This document shows, piece after piece, positions 1-7,965 of a DNA stretch of 64,000 bases. The stretch is taken from contig JACKLV010000008.1 of NCBI GenBank assembly GCA_024235755.1, positions 75,119 to 139,118 on the forward strand, in the 5' to 3' direction. The DNA comes from Burkholderiales bacterium (lineage in GTDB: Bacteria > Pseudomonadota > Gammaproteobacteria > Burkholderiales > Nitrosomonadaceae). The number at the start of each line of letters is the position of its first letter. The first letter of the stretch is position 1. A program made the translations under genes and the position numbers. Under the pieces are notes generated by a model. It saw only the letters and a list, made by a program, of their open reading frames with translations. It was not told the DNA's origin and made no database searches.

Positions 1-433
1 AAATTTCATCCGGCCATAGAGATTTGATCCACACAATGACATCGTCCACCTGCTGTTCGGTCAGTATGTTTTCCCAGGCAGGCATTGTACTGAATTCGGG
101 TGGCCCGCCTTTTAAAATGGTTTTTTTCAATACGGCTGTCGAGTGGTGCCATGCATGTGCGGTACCGTTTAGCGGCGGCGGCGGAAATTTGCCATCTGCA
201 GTAGGTGTTCGCCAATCTGTCGTGCCAGAGGCATTTTTGCCATGACAGTTTTCACAGTTTGCTTGAAAGACGCTTTCTCCACGTTTAATTTGGTCGGGGT
301 CAAAGTTTCTAACCACACGCTCTGAATTCAAATTTAGAATTTCTTTAAGTGAACGTGTCTCCTGTTGTCCGGCTTCATCACAACCTGCGAGTATTAAGCC
401 CACGACAATCAATAATAAAATGCGAGTAGACAT
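1..433 (-). CDS. c-type cytochrome lipoprotein (partial, runs off the window)
   Basis: The reading frame starts at the ATG complementary to 431-433 and is still open at base 1, so the C-terminus is missing. The first residues form a short hydrophobic stretch ending in a lipobox (LILAGC), so the product is probably a lipid-anchored periplasmic protein. One haem c site, CENCH, lies about 60 residues in, and the visible downstream part (PPPL...MPAWENILTEQQVDDVI) has the Met-ligand region and C-terminal helix layout of class I cytochromes c. It starts 11 bases after the stop of the DUF411 gene and is the third visible gene of a cupredoxin-DUF411-cytochrome operon. Electron transfer is the expected role; the partner is unknown. 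Confidence 0.85.
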   Translation of the reverse strand, partial: MSTRILLLIVVGLILAGCDEAGQQETRSLKEILNLNSERVVRNFDPDQIKRGESVFQANCENCHGKNASGTTDWRTPTADGKFPPPPLNGTAHAWHHSTAVLKKTILKGGPPEFSTMPAWENILTEQQVDDVIVWIKSLWPDEI

Positions 434-444
434 GTTAAGTGAGT

Positions 445-999
445 TTAGTTTTTTAGTCGCATAATAGAAGAGAATCCTTCAGTATCGGCACTTGGTGCAG
501 GAGAAGCCGGAGCAGGTGATGCAGTTTTCTTGGCATATGGGTCATAACGCTGGTAAATCTCTGTATCTCTGCGAGTATCACCGGGCGCGTTAACTTTTAA
601 AACGTTATAAGGGTCGACACGCTGTCCCTCCATGCCGGGAGAACCGTGCGGCATGTCAGGCACGGCTAGTCCCAAAGCATCCGGTCTTTCCTTGAGAAAG
701 CGAATAATGTCCGGTGCAGGAATATGACCTTCCATTACGTAACCATTGACTAACGCAGTATGGCAAGAACCGAGTGTCTCAGACATACCGACTTTCTGGC
801 GTATTTCCTTGTTACCGACGTCTTTGGTAATTACGGTAAAGCCATGATCTCGCATGTGGTCGACCCACTTGGAACAGCAACCGCAGGTTGGGCTTTTATA
901 AACTTCGACGGTCGTTGTTGCAAATGCCGGCAACGCAATGCTCAGCGTGCCGATTACTAGAGTTAATCCGGTCAGTAAAGTATATAACTGTTTTTTCAT
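445..999 (-). CDS. DUF411 family periplasmic metal-binding protein
   Basis: The 184-residue product begins MKKQLYTLL and has a signal peptide ending near AFA. The following domain, with VYKSPTCGCCSKW, the LGSCHTALV segment and the GHIPAPDI motif, is the DUF411 signature; this family is usually found with copper-resistance genes and is thought to bind metal through the clustered cysteines. A Pro/Ala-rich tail of about 60 residues is less conserved. The longest frame starts upstream at 1056, but the ATG at 999 is preferred because GGAGAG lies just before it and the signal peptide starts there. The start overlaps the cupredoxin stop by four bases (ATGA), indicating translational coupling. A copper-handling role is inferred from family and context. 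Confidence 0.85.
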   Translation of the reverse strand: MKKQLYTLLTGLTLVIGTLSIALPAFATTTVEVYKSPTCGCCSKWVDHMRDHGFTVITKDVGNKEIRQKVGMSETLGSCHTALVNGYVMEGHIPAPDIIRFLKERPDALGLAVPDMPHGSPGMEGQRVDPYNVLKVNAPGDTRRDTEIYQRYDPYAKKTASPAPASPAPSADTEGFSSIMRLKN

Positions 1000-1457
1000 T
1001 TTCTCTCCACATAAATTGTTCCACGCATACCCTTGAAATGACCGGGTAAGGGACAAGCAAACTCAATTATCCCTTCTTTGTCAAAATGCCAGATCAATTG
1101 TTTCTGTTCACCTGGCGCCAACTGAATCAGTCCTGGTTCGGTTTCTAATTTGTCAGGGTGTTTGCGTCTTATTTTAGCGGCTTTTTTCAGATCTTCATGC
1201 GTACCGATAAGCAATTCATGATCACGGTTTCCAGTGTTTTTTACTACGAAGTTTATTGTTTCGCCTTGAGTTACCCATATTTCATTCGGCAAGAACATGT
1301 ATTCCAGAAGTGTCAATTTGATGTTGCGTGATACCTGACTGATTTCACCGGGCCTGCCGATACTCTCTGCAGCAGGCATATCATCTGTTTGTGCATGCGT
1401 TCCGTATGAATACAGAAATAAAATGACGAGTGTTATAATCGGCAAGTGTTTATCCAT
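996..1457 (-). CDS. cupredoxin-domain periplasmic protein
   Basis: The product (153 residues from the chosen ATG) starts MDKHLPIITLVILF, a signal peptide ending near THAQ. The domain shows the type 1 copper ligand set of plastocyanin-like proteins: a His in the RDHELLI segment, then Cys, His and Met in FACPLPGHFKGM. It resembles the small cupredoxins that accompany copper chaperones rather than electron-carrier azurins. A longer start at 1505 is possible, but the residues before Met17 do not look like part of a leader. It heads a minus-strand operon with a DUF411 protein and a cytochrome c, divergent from ttcA. Copper binding is well supported by the ligands; the physiological role is inferred. 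Confidence 0.85.
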   Translation of the reverse strand: MDKHLPIITLVILFLYSYGTHAQTDDMPAAESIGRPGEISQVSRNIKLTLLEYMFLPNEIWVTQGETINFVVKNTGNRDHELLIGTHEDLKKAAKIRRKHPDKLETEPGLIQLAPGEQKQLIWHFDKEGIIEFACPLPGHFKGMRGTIYVERK

Positions 1458-1582
1458 TACGCACTGATAATTTAACCATCTAGATCCGCTTAATCCGCAT
1501 TTCATTAGAATGTTCCAATGCTAAATTGTTCCGGTTATTTTGTCCAATATACTGCTCTGTGCCAAAGCTTTTTTTATGATCT

Positions 1583-2479
1583 ATGTTACCTAGAAAAACA
1601 CGTTATCAAACCAATAAACTGCATAAACGACTAAGACGCCTAGTAGGCACAGCTATAGCCGATTTTAATATGATTCAGGCAGGGGATCGAGTCATGGTCT
1701 GCTTGTCCGGTGGTAAAGACAGCTATGTTCTTCTTGATATTCTATTGAATTTACAGGCGCATGCGCCGATGGAGTTTGAGTTGATTGCAGTCAATCTGGA
1801 TCAAAAGCAACCCGGGTTTCCTGCAGAAGTATTGCCTGAATATCTTAGCAAAATAGATATTCCGTTTCGAATTGTCGAGCAGGATACGTATAGTGTTGTC
1901 AAGCGTGTATTACCCGAAGGAAAAACAACATGCAGCTTGTGTTCCCGTTTGCGCCGTGGTGTTTTGTATCGTGTTGCAAGCGAACTGGGAGCGACCAAAA
2001 TTGCTTTGGGCCACCACCGGGACGATATTCTGGAGACGCTATTTTTGAACATGTTTTATGGTGGCAAACTCAAAGCTATGCCGCCCAAACTGGTGAGCGA
2101 TGACGGTCGCCATATCGTAATACGGCCGTTGGCTTACTGCAAGGAAAAAGATGTTGCGGTGTACGCGGAAAGTGCTGCTTTTCCGATTATTCCGTGTAAT
2201 TTATGTGGATCGCAGCCCAATCTTCAAAGGCAAATAATCAAAGAGATGTTGCAACAATGGGATAAGCGCTTTCCAGGCAGGCTTGAGACCATGTTCAGAT
2301 CGCTGCAAAATGTGCAGTTATCACATCTAGCCGATGCGAAAAATTTTGATTTTAGAAATCTGGTTACACAGGATGCACCGTTTTCAGACGGTGATACAGC
2401 GTTTGACGAGGAAACTTTCGACCGTCCTTTTGAGGAAATGTTGTTTTCGCTCGCAGAAAAAACAGGAAGCTCTAACTGA
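1583..2479 (+). CDS. ttcA: tRNA 2-thiocytidine(32) synthetase TtcA
   Basis: TtcA thiolates cytidine 32 of certain tRNAs in the cytoplasm, using ATP to adenylate the base and an iron-sulfur cluster for sulfur transfer. The 298-residue product has the PP-loop SGGKDS at residues 42-47, the CxxC pair at Cys117/Cys120 (TTCSLCSRLRRG) and a further CNLC at Cys205/Cys208, which together are diagnostic for the family. The GHHRDDILET segment is also typical. Length matches family members. The gene is divergent from the copper operon, with about 125 bases between them, and stands alone. Confidence 0.96.
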   Translation: MLPRKTRYQTNKLHKRLRRLVGTAIADFNMIQAGDRVMVCLSGGKDSYVLLDILLNLQAHAPMEFELIAVNLDQKQPGFPAEVLPEYLSKIDIPFRIVEQDTYSVVKRVLPEGKTTCSLCSRLRRGVLYRVASELGATKIALGHHRDDILETLFLNMFYGGKLKAMPPKLVSDDGRHIVIRPLAYCKEKDVAVYAESAAFPIIPCNLCGSQPNLQRQIIKEMLQQWDKRFPGRLETMFRSLQNVQLSHLADAKNFDFRNLVTQDAPFSDGDTAFDEETFDRPFEEMLFSLAEKTGSSN

Positions 2480-2507
2480 TTGGGTAGAATGTCAGTTTAA
2501 TTGAGTT

Positions 2508-2873
2508 TCAATCATGCTTGGGTGGCACCCACTTGAATGTTAGCGCAACAAGGCACGCGAATGCTATATAGATAAGGGTGAAAACATATTCTGGAAAATG
2601 ATAAAATAGGATTTGGTGCACCCAGTATTGAATAAAGCTGTCCTCTGTTTCGACTTGTCGCAAAGCATTTTCAAGTGCGGTAAGTGGACAAACTATGCCA
2701 AGTAAGGACTCTGCGACGACAAACAGGATCGCTGCTAGATGTAAATAACGAAACCAAAAATTTCTGACGAATTTTTTTTTAAAATAAGCGCCAACCCAGA
2801 TTACGGGGAGGCTGCCAACAACAAACAGTACGTACAGTAAATGAAGTAACAGGACGGCATCAGCAAGCAACAT
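2508..2873 (-). CDS. DUF2784 family membrane protein
   Basis: A 121-residue protein with three or four hydrophobic segments (LLLHLLYVLFVVGSL; YLHLAAILFVVAESLLGI; a C-terminal VFTLIYIAFACLVALTF). The pattern of an N-terminal DAVLLLHLLYVLFVV helix followed by GIVCPLTALENALR matches DUF2784, an uncharacterised inner-membrane family. It starts 11 bases after the stop of the TlpA-like thioredoxin on the same strand and is probably cotranscribed with it. No biochemical function is known. Confidence 0.8.
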   Translation of the reverse strand: MLLADAVLLLHLLYVLFVVGSLPVIWVGAYFKKKFVRNFWFRYLHLAAILFVVAESLLGIVCPLTALENALRQVETEDSFIQYWVHQILFYHFPEYVFTLIYIAFACLVALTFKWVPPKHD

Positions 2874-2884
2874 GCACGCTGAAG

Positions 2885-3478
2885 CTATAGACTGGGTTGT
2901 GTAAGTTGCCCGGACTTCGCCTGACCCTGTTGCAACAGCGGCATAATCGATTTTTCCAGTGTTTTTTTATGGACACGGCCTAAAAAAGTATCTGAGATAT
3001 TTCCCTGTCTGTCGAAAATGACCGTATAGGGCAATACAGACATCTCGTTGCCCGCAGCTTCTGCCAAAGACATGGCGCTCAAACCGCCAATTAATACCGG
3101 GTAGTTGATTCCAAATTCTCTGCTGTATGCAACGACTTTTTCTTTCTGATCAATGGCAATACCGATAAAAGTGAGTCCTTGATCCTGGTATTCCTGTTGC
3201 ATTTCAATAAATTCAGGAATTTCTTCACGGCAGGGCGTGCACCAGGTAGCCCAGAAATTAGCAATAATTACATCGCCTTTCCATTGCGATACAGGCTGAG
3301 ACACCCCGTTAAGGTCTGGCAGGTTTGCCGATAATATGGCCTCAGCGCCTTGTTTACTCATTGCATCGGACAGTGGTGGCTGAGGACCGTCCATAAAATG
3401 CGCTCGAAGCCAGACGCCAGCAGACATGGCGACAATAGCGGCGGCGCAGAATAAAATGATTTGGCTTAATTTTGGCAT
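2885..3478 (-). CDS. TlpA/ResA-like membrane-anchored thioredoxin
   Basis: The 197-residue product has one N-terminal membrane anchor (about residues 5-25) followed by a thioredoxin fold facing the periplasm, with the redox motif WCTPC (Cys80/Cys83) inside FWATWCTPCREEIPEF and the cis-Pro region VLPYTVIFD. Such proteins reduce periplasmic disulfides, for example in apocytochrome c, and receive electrons from DsbD or CcdA. The downstream neighbour DsbD fits that role. ATG at 3478 is preferred over the adjacent TTG because AAGGA lies about nine bases upstream. The exact substrate cannot be told from the sequence. Confidence 0.88.
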   Translation of the reverse strand: MPKLSQIILFCAAAIVAMSAGVWLRAHFMDGPQPPLSDAMSKQGAEAILSANLPDLNGVSQPVSQWKGDVIIANFWATWCTPCREEIPEFIEMQQEYQDQGLTFIGIAIDQKEKVVAYSREFGINYPVLIGGLSAMSLAEAAGNEMSVLPYTVIFDRQGNISDTFLGRVHKKTLEKSIMPLLQQGQAKSGQLTQPSL

Positions 3479-3546
3479 CAATACATTCCTTGTAGTCTGT
3501 ACGGCATTTAAGCAGCGTATGCTGTTTTGCTGGATTGTGGCGGCTT

Positions 3547-5499
3547 TTAGATTAACACGGCATTTAATACAGTCAGAAAATCGTCTTTGTTAAGAAATCC
3601 TATGATCCTGATATCCGGAATTTCCTTGCCGTGCCGGTCAATAAAAAGAATGCCGGGTGGGCCAAACAGACTAAACCGTTTTAGTAGTGCAGCATCATCC
3701 GCAGTTCCATGGGTGACGTCGACTTGCAGCAGCTTAACATTGTTCAGTTTAGCTTTCACTTTAGCATCAGATAACGTAAATCGTTCCATTTCCTTGCAGG
3801 AAATGCACCAGTCAGCGTAAAAATCAACCATGACATACTGATTGTTTTCACTGGCCAGGCGAATATGTTCGTCCAATTCTTCAATGGTTTTGACGCGCTG
3901 GAATGGAATATGGTCGCCTGAACTGCCGAATGAATTATCGCCAATGGTCGTGGAAGTGGCGATATTGAATTTGGATAATGGCTGAAGTACATCACGGCTG
4001 CCTGACAATACTCCAATCAGTAATGCAACACCAACCAGCAACGAGATGACGCCGACACCCTTGAGAAATTTTCGAGATCCGGACGAGCGCGGAGGCAAAG
4101 GATCAATCGCGTGTAGATAAATTGCTGAGATTATCAGCAGTGTAGCCCATAATAGCATGTGCGTGACTTCGTTGATGACGGGAGAAATCAACCAAATCGC
4201 AACAGCAAGCAGAAGCACGCCAAAAAACTGTTTAATCGATTCCATCCATGGCCCCGCTTTGGGCAGCAATGCACCCGCAGAAGTGCCCAGCAACAGCAAT
4301 GGCACACCCATACCCAGTGCCATCACAAAAAGAGCAGAACCGCCCAGCACAACGTCGCGCGTTTGACTGATATATAACAGCGCACCAGCTAGCGGAGCAG
4401 CAACACACGGACCGACAATTAAAGCCGATAATGCGCCCATGCCGAAAACACTAGTTAAATGTCCTCCTTTCAGTTGCCCGGCCCCTTCAGATAATTTGCC
4501 TTGCAGGCTGCCGGGTAATTGTAGTTCGTAAAAGCCAAACATTGAAAAGGAGAGCAGCACAAAAATCAATGCAAAGGTGCTCAACACCCAGACATTTTGT
4601 AGGGCTGCAGACAGCATTGAACCGGATAGACCCGCCATGACGCCGGCAATTGCATAGGTAATCGCCATGCCCAGCACATAAGCCAATGCCAAAACAAATC
4701 CTCTGCGTCGGGTGAGGTGTTTACCTTTTTGTGCAATTATGCTGGATAAAATGGGAAACATCGGAAAAACGCATGGGGTAAAGGCAAGTAGTAGGCCTAT
4801 GCCGAAAAAGCCGCTTAGTATCAACCAGAAACTACCGGTTTCAAACATGCGATCAATTTTGTAAGCTTCTGTTTCTATAACGGGTATGTGCTGTGACGAT
4901 TGTGCGGGCATTTGAAACAGATCCGCGGCCGGGTCGTAAGGTGCGGCGGAGGCCTGTCCACTGACTGCATTCGCGACTGCATTAACTGCCTGCATAGCAG
5001 GCAGAGCTATGTCGAATTCCTTTTTAATGGGGGCATAGCAAACACCCACCGGTTCGTTGCAGCCTTGGTATGTTGCGGTCAGCAACAACGATTCTGCCGC
5101 TGATTTTTCCGGGCGCTTTAAAGAAATGACAGCTTGTACCGGTTCGTAATAGACTTCGACATAACCAAATGTCAGGTCTTCTTTCATTTTTCCCTTGGGC
5201 AGGGATACTTTTTCAATCAGCGTATCAGTCGATTGCGGTTCAAAAGCAATCTTATCGCGATAAACATAATAATTTTTAGCAGGCGCTAGCTTAGCAATCA
5301 GTGTATTGGCATCGCGTACTTCCAATGTCATACGGAATGCTTCATCCGGAGGAAGTAGTTCCTGCTGATTGCTTTGTCCAAGATTGATGCCGAGTTCTTG
5401 TAGTTTCGAAAACAGACTGCCGAATGAACCACTCTCCTGCGCAACCGCGTTCGGGCTAGTCAGAGAAAATAACAAAATCAGGATCGGAAATAGACGCAT
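3547..5499 (-). CDS. dsbD: Thiol:disulfide interchange protein DsbD
   Basis: DsbD moves reducing equivalents from cytoplasmic thioredoxin across the inner membrane to periplasmic thiol proteins. The 650-residue product shows all three modules: a signal peptide and N-terminal immunoglobulin-like domain with the pair GCNEPVGVC, a polytopic core with FTPCVFPMFP and GPCVAAPLAG carrying the two transmembrane cysteines, and a C-terminal thioredoxin domain with DWCISCKEM. The start at 5499 (MRLFPILILL) gives a clean signal peptide; the 21 extra upstream codons in the open frame overlap the cutA end and are unlikely to be translated. It lies 16 bases after cutA and upstream of the TlpA-like gene, the familiar cutA-dsbD-tlpA order. 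Confidence 0.96.
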   Translation of the reverse strand: MRLFPILILLFSLTSPNAVAQESGSFGSLFSKLQELGINLGQSNQQELLPPDEAFRMTLEVRDANTLIAKLAPAKNYYVYRDKIAFEPQSTDTLIEKVSLPKGKMKEDLTFGYVEVYYEPVQAVISLKRPEKSAAESLLLTATYQGCNEPVGVCYAPIKKEFDIALPAMQAVNAVANAVSGQASAAPYDPAADLFQMPAQSSQHIPVIETEAYKIDRMFETGSFWLILSGFFGIGLLLAFTPCVFPMFPILSSIIAQKGKHLTRRRGFVLALAYVLGMAITYAIAGVMAGLSGSMLSAALQNVWVLSTFALIFVLLSFSMFGFYELQLPGSLQGKLSEGAGQLKGGHLTSVFGMGALSALIVGPCVAAPLAGALLYISQTRDVVLGGSALFVMALGMGVPLLLLGTSAGALLPKAGPWMESIKQFFGVLLLAVAIWLISPVINEVTHMLLWATLLIISAIYLHAIDPLPPRSSGSRKFLKGVGVISLLVGVALLIGVLSGSRDVLQPLSKFNIATSTTIGDNSFGSSGDHIPFQRVKTIEELDEHIRLASENNQYVMVDFYADWCISCKEMERFTLSDAKVKAKLNNVKLLQVDVTHGTADDAALLKRFSLFGPPGILFIDRHGKEIPDIRIIGFLNKDDFLTVLNAVLI

Positions 5500-5515
5500 A
5501 TATATTAATGTTATG

Positions 5516-5833
5516 TTAGGTTGTTTCTTCGATAATCCATTGCAAATAATCAGATAAACCACCGGTAATAGGGACAGTTATCACCTCGGGTAGTTCATAG
5601 GGATGCATCGCTACAATAAGTTCTTCCACCTGTTGGTAATGTGCTGGCTGGGTTTTAATAAAAATTGGAATTTCATCAGCAATTTCGGTGTTGTTTTGCC
5701 AGCGATAAACAGATGTACACCCGTTCATTATATTTACGCAGGCTGCAAGTCGCTTGTCTATCAATGCTTGCGCAAACGTTAGAGCGCTTTTTTTGTCTGG
5801 AAAATTGGTTATAACAAGCATTGTTTCAATCAT
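5516..5833 (-). CDS. cutA: Divalent-cation tolerance protein CutA
   Basis: The 105-residue product beginning MIETMLVITN matches the usual CutA length and keeps its landmarks: LAACVNIMNG, SVYRW, EIPIFIKT, and the C-terminal HPYELPEVITVPI. CutA is a trimeric ferredoxin-like cytosolic protein associated with copper tolerance; its molecular role remains unclear. The frame is open upstream to 5962, but those 43 residues are not CutA-like and the start at 5833 is chosen by family length. It is directly followed by dsbD on the same strand. Confidence 0.94.
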   Translation of the reverse strand: MIETMLVITNFPDKKSALTFAQALIDKRLAACVNIMNGCTSVYRWQNNTEIADEIPIFIKTQPAHYQQVEELIVAMHPYELPEVITVPITGGLSDYLQWIIEETT

Positions 5834-6025
5834 CTTAGTGATTATTATAGAATGTTTGCACCGCTTTGTCCTTTCATTCACTTTATTGACAAAGGGGAAT
5901 GTGGTAAGCATTTTGTGGTGACAGCTCAATAAAATTTTGTGCATTGGTCTTGATGGTGGCATCCTAATTGCGCAGAATAGGTGCAGTGATCATCTATTAA
6001 TTGGCGAATACAGGGATTGAAAGTG

Positions 6026-6223
6026 ATGAAACGTTTTTTTTTATTGATACAGATACTTGCTATATTGGCGCCAGTGACGGTGTTTTTCGGATATATCTTA
6101 ATGGATGAAGGCGACCAGTTTACCGCAGAGCATTACATGATAACCGGGTTAAGCGCATTACCGTTTGGTATTGCTTTGCTGGTCAAGTTCTTGATGTCAG
6201 ATGTGGATAACAAATCAGATTGA
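6026..6223 (+). CDS. Small two-helix membrane protein
   Basis: A 65-residue hypothetical with two predicted membrane segments (FFLLIQILAILAPVTVFFGYI and the AEHYMITGLSALPFGIALLVKFL region) and a polar C-terminus ending DVDNKSD. ATG at 6026 is chosen; GTG 6023 and TTG 6017 are in frame just upstream, and GGGA at 6013-6016 suits either internal start. It precedes glpK by about 50 bases on the same strand, but nothing links the two functionally. No family was recognised. Confidence 0.6.
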   Translation: MKRFFLLIQILAILAPVTVFFGYILMDEGDQFTAEHYMITGLSALPFGIALLVKFLMSDVDNKSD

Positions 6224-6274
6224 TTTTTTTGGCTTAAGGTACATAAACAGTAACAGCGTTAAAATCAAACAATC

Positions 6275-7774
6275 ATGAATGCTACATGCAGTAGCGCACT
6301 GCTTGCTATCGATCAGGGTACCACTAGTACCCGTGCTATATTGTTTTCAGCGCAGGGTGAAATTCTTGCTGCCAGGCAAAAAGAACTGAAGTTGTTGTAT
6401 CCCCGAAAAGGATGGGTGGAACAATATCCTGTAGAGATCTGGGAAGATACCTTATGGGCCTGCAGGGGTGTGATTGCGGACGCGCAAAAAAATAATATTA
6501 AAATAGCTGGTATTGGGATTACCAATCAACGTGAAACCAGCGTGATTTGGGATCGAGAGACGGGAGAGCCTGTCTATAATGCGATCGTCTGGCAGGATCG
6601 CAGAACCGCAGACAGATGCTTAGAAATAAAAAAATCTGGGCATGAACCGTTGATTACAGAGAAAACCGGGTTGCTTGTCGATCCATATTTTTCGGCCACC
6701 AAAATTGCCTGGATGCTTGATCACATCGATGGCGTTCGTACGCGGGCGGAAAAAGGCGAACTTGCTTTCGGCACTGTGGATACGTTTTTGTTGTGGAAGC
6801 TGACGCAGGGTAAAGCGCATACGACTGATATTACTAATGCATCGCGCACCCTGTTGTTTAACATTTCCACTCAGCAGTGGGATGCTGAATTGTTGCGACT
6901 ATTCAATATTCCAGCCAGTATTCTCCCGAATGTTAGCGACAATGTTGCATGTTTCGGTGAAACAAAAGCCGACCAGCTAGGCGCTGCATATACTATTGGC
7001 GGTATGGCCGGTGATCAGCACGCTGCTTTGGTCGGGCAGGGATGTTTTGAACCTGGCATGATCAAAGCGACTTATGGTACCGGTTGTTTTGCATTAATGA
7101 ATACCGGACGCAGTCATACAATCTCTAAGAACAGGCTGCTAACAACCATTGGTTACCGTATTGGCAGCGATATTTGTTATGCACTTGAGGGTTCCATTTT
7201 TACGGCCGGTGCTGCAATACAGTGGTTGCGGGACAACCTAGGTTTGTTGACCGATGCACGACAAAGCGAAGCAGTAGCCCGTTCAGTTCCTGACAGTAAT
7301 GAAGTATATTTCGTTCCTGCTTTTACGGGACTTGGTGCGCCGTATTGGAAGCCGGATGCACGTGCGCTGATTACAGGAATCAGTCGTGAAAGCAAAAGTG
7401 CACATATCGTCCGGGCTGCTTTGGAAGCGCAGGGTTATCAAAGCCGCGATTTAATTGACGCCATGGAATCCGAGTTTGATCATGCGCGTTCCAGCGAAGT
7501 ATTACGTATTGACGGCGGTATGGCTGGTAACGACTTTGTGTGTCAGTTTCTTGCAGATATGTTAGAGCGAACGGTTGAAGTTCCCCAAGTTATGGAAAGC
7601 ACTGCCTGGGGCGCGGCTGCTTTGGCAGGACTGTACTGTGGATTATTTGGCGGATTCGATGATATTTCCAGAAACTGGGTTTGTGACCGCCGCTACAAAC
7701 CACAGATGACTGAAAATGAAAGGCATAAACTTTATGCCGGATGGAAGCATGCTATAAAAACACTATTGGATTAG
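6275..7774 (+). CDS. glpK: Glycerol kinase
   Basis: GlpK phosphorylates glycerol to sn-glycerol 3-phosphate with ATP in the cytoplasm. The 499-residue length is exactly typical. Visible family motifs are the N-terminal phosphate loop AIDQGTTSTRA (residues 11-21), ITNQRETSVIWD, the substrate-binding IVWQDRRTAD, GGMAGDQHAAL, the YGTGCF phosphate-2 loop and the adenosine motif RIDGGMAGNDF. No glpF, glpD or glpR is nearby, so the enzyme may serve recycling of lipid-derived glycerol. A strong hairpin follows the stop codon. Confidence 0.97.
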   Translation: MNATCSSALLAIDQGTTSTRAILFSAQGEILAARQKELKLLYPRKGWVEQYPVEIWEDTLWACRGVIADAQKNNIKIAGIGITNQRETSVIWDRETGEPVYNAIVWQDRRTADRCLEIKKSGHEPLITEKTGLLVDPYFSATKIAWMLDHIDGVRTRAEKGELAFGTVDTFLLWKLTQGKAHTTDITNASRTLLFNISTQQWDAELLRLFNIPASILPNVSDNVACFGETKADQLGAAYTIGGMAGDQHAALVGQGCFEPGMIKATYGTGCFALMNTGRSHTISKNRLLTTIGYRIGSDICYALEGSIFTAGAAIQWLRDNLGLLTDARQSEAVARSVPDSNEVYFVPAFTGLGAPYWKPDARALITGISRESKSAHIVRAALEAQGYQSRDLIDAMESEFDHARSSEVLRIDGGMAGNDFVCQFLADMLERTVEVPQVMESTAWGAAALAGLYCGLFGGFDDISRNWVCDRRYKPQMTENERHKLYAGWKHAIKTLLD

Positions 7775-7796
7775 TCATGTCTATCAATTGACTGCT

Positions 7797-7823
7797 AGCG
7801 CTTTATTCTATGAATAGAGCGCT
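7797..7823. terminator. Hairpin downstream of glpK
   Basis: Two 12-base arms, AGCGCTTTATTC and GAATAGAGCGCT, pair through a TAT loop (one G-T wobble). There is no T-run after it, so it is a weak or Rho-assisted terminator, or an mRNA-stabilising stem. Its core resembles the larger hairpin after holB at 33574-33606. Confidence 0.55.
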
Positions 7824-7965
7824 GGTATATTTCATTTGTATGTTTGCTGTAATCACTTCGTTGTCTGATGTGTGAAATTTTTTTATAAACACAACGCGCT
7901 TTTTAAATAGATCATCGTGTCCAGATTGCGGCATAGGGCATCGGACTGTTTATTGGATAAACTTG

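Noticed and set aside
5834..5962. N-terminal extension of CutA (43 codons)
   Set aside because: CutA proteins start close to MIETMLVITN; the extension is unlike the family and lacks an RBS.
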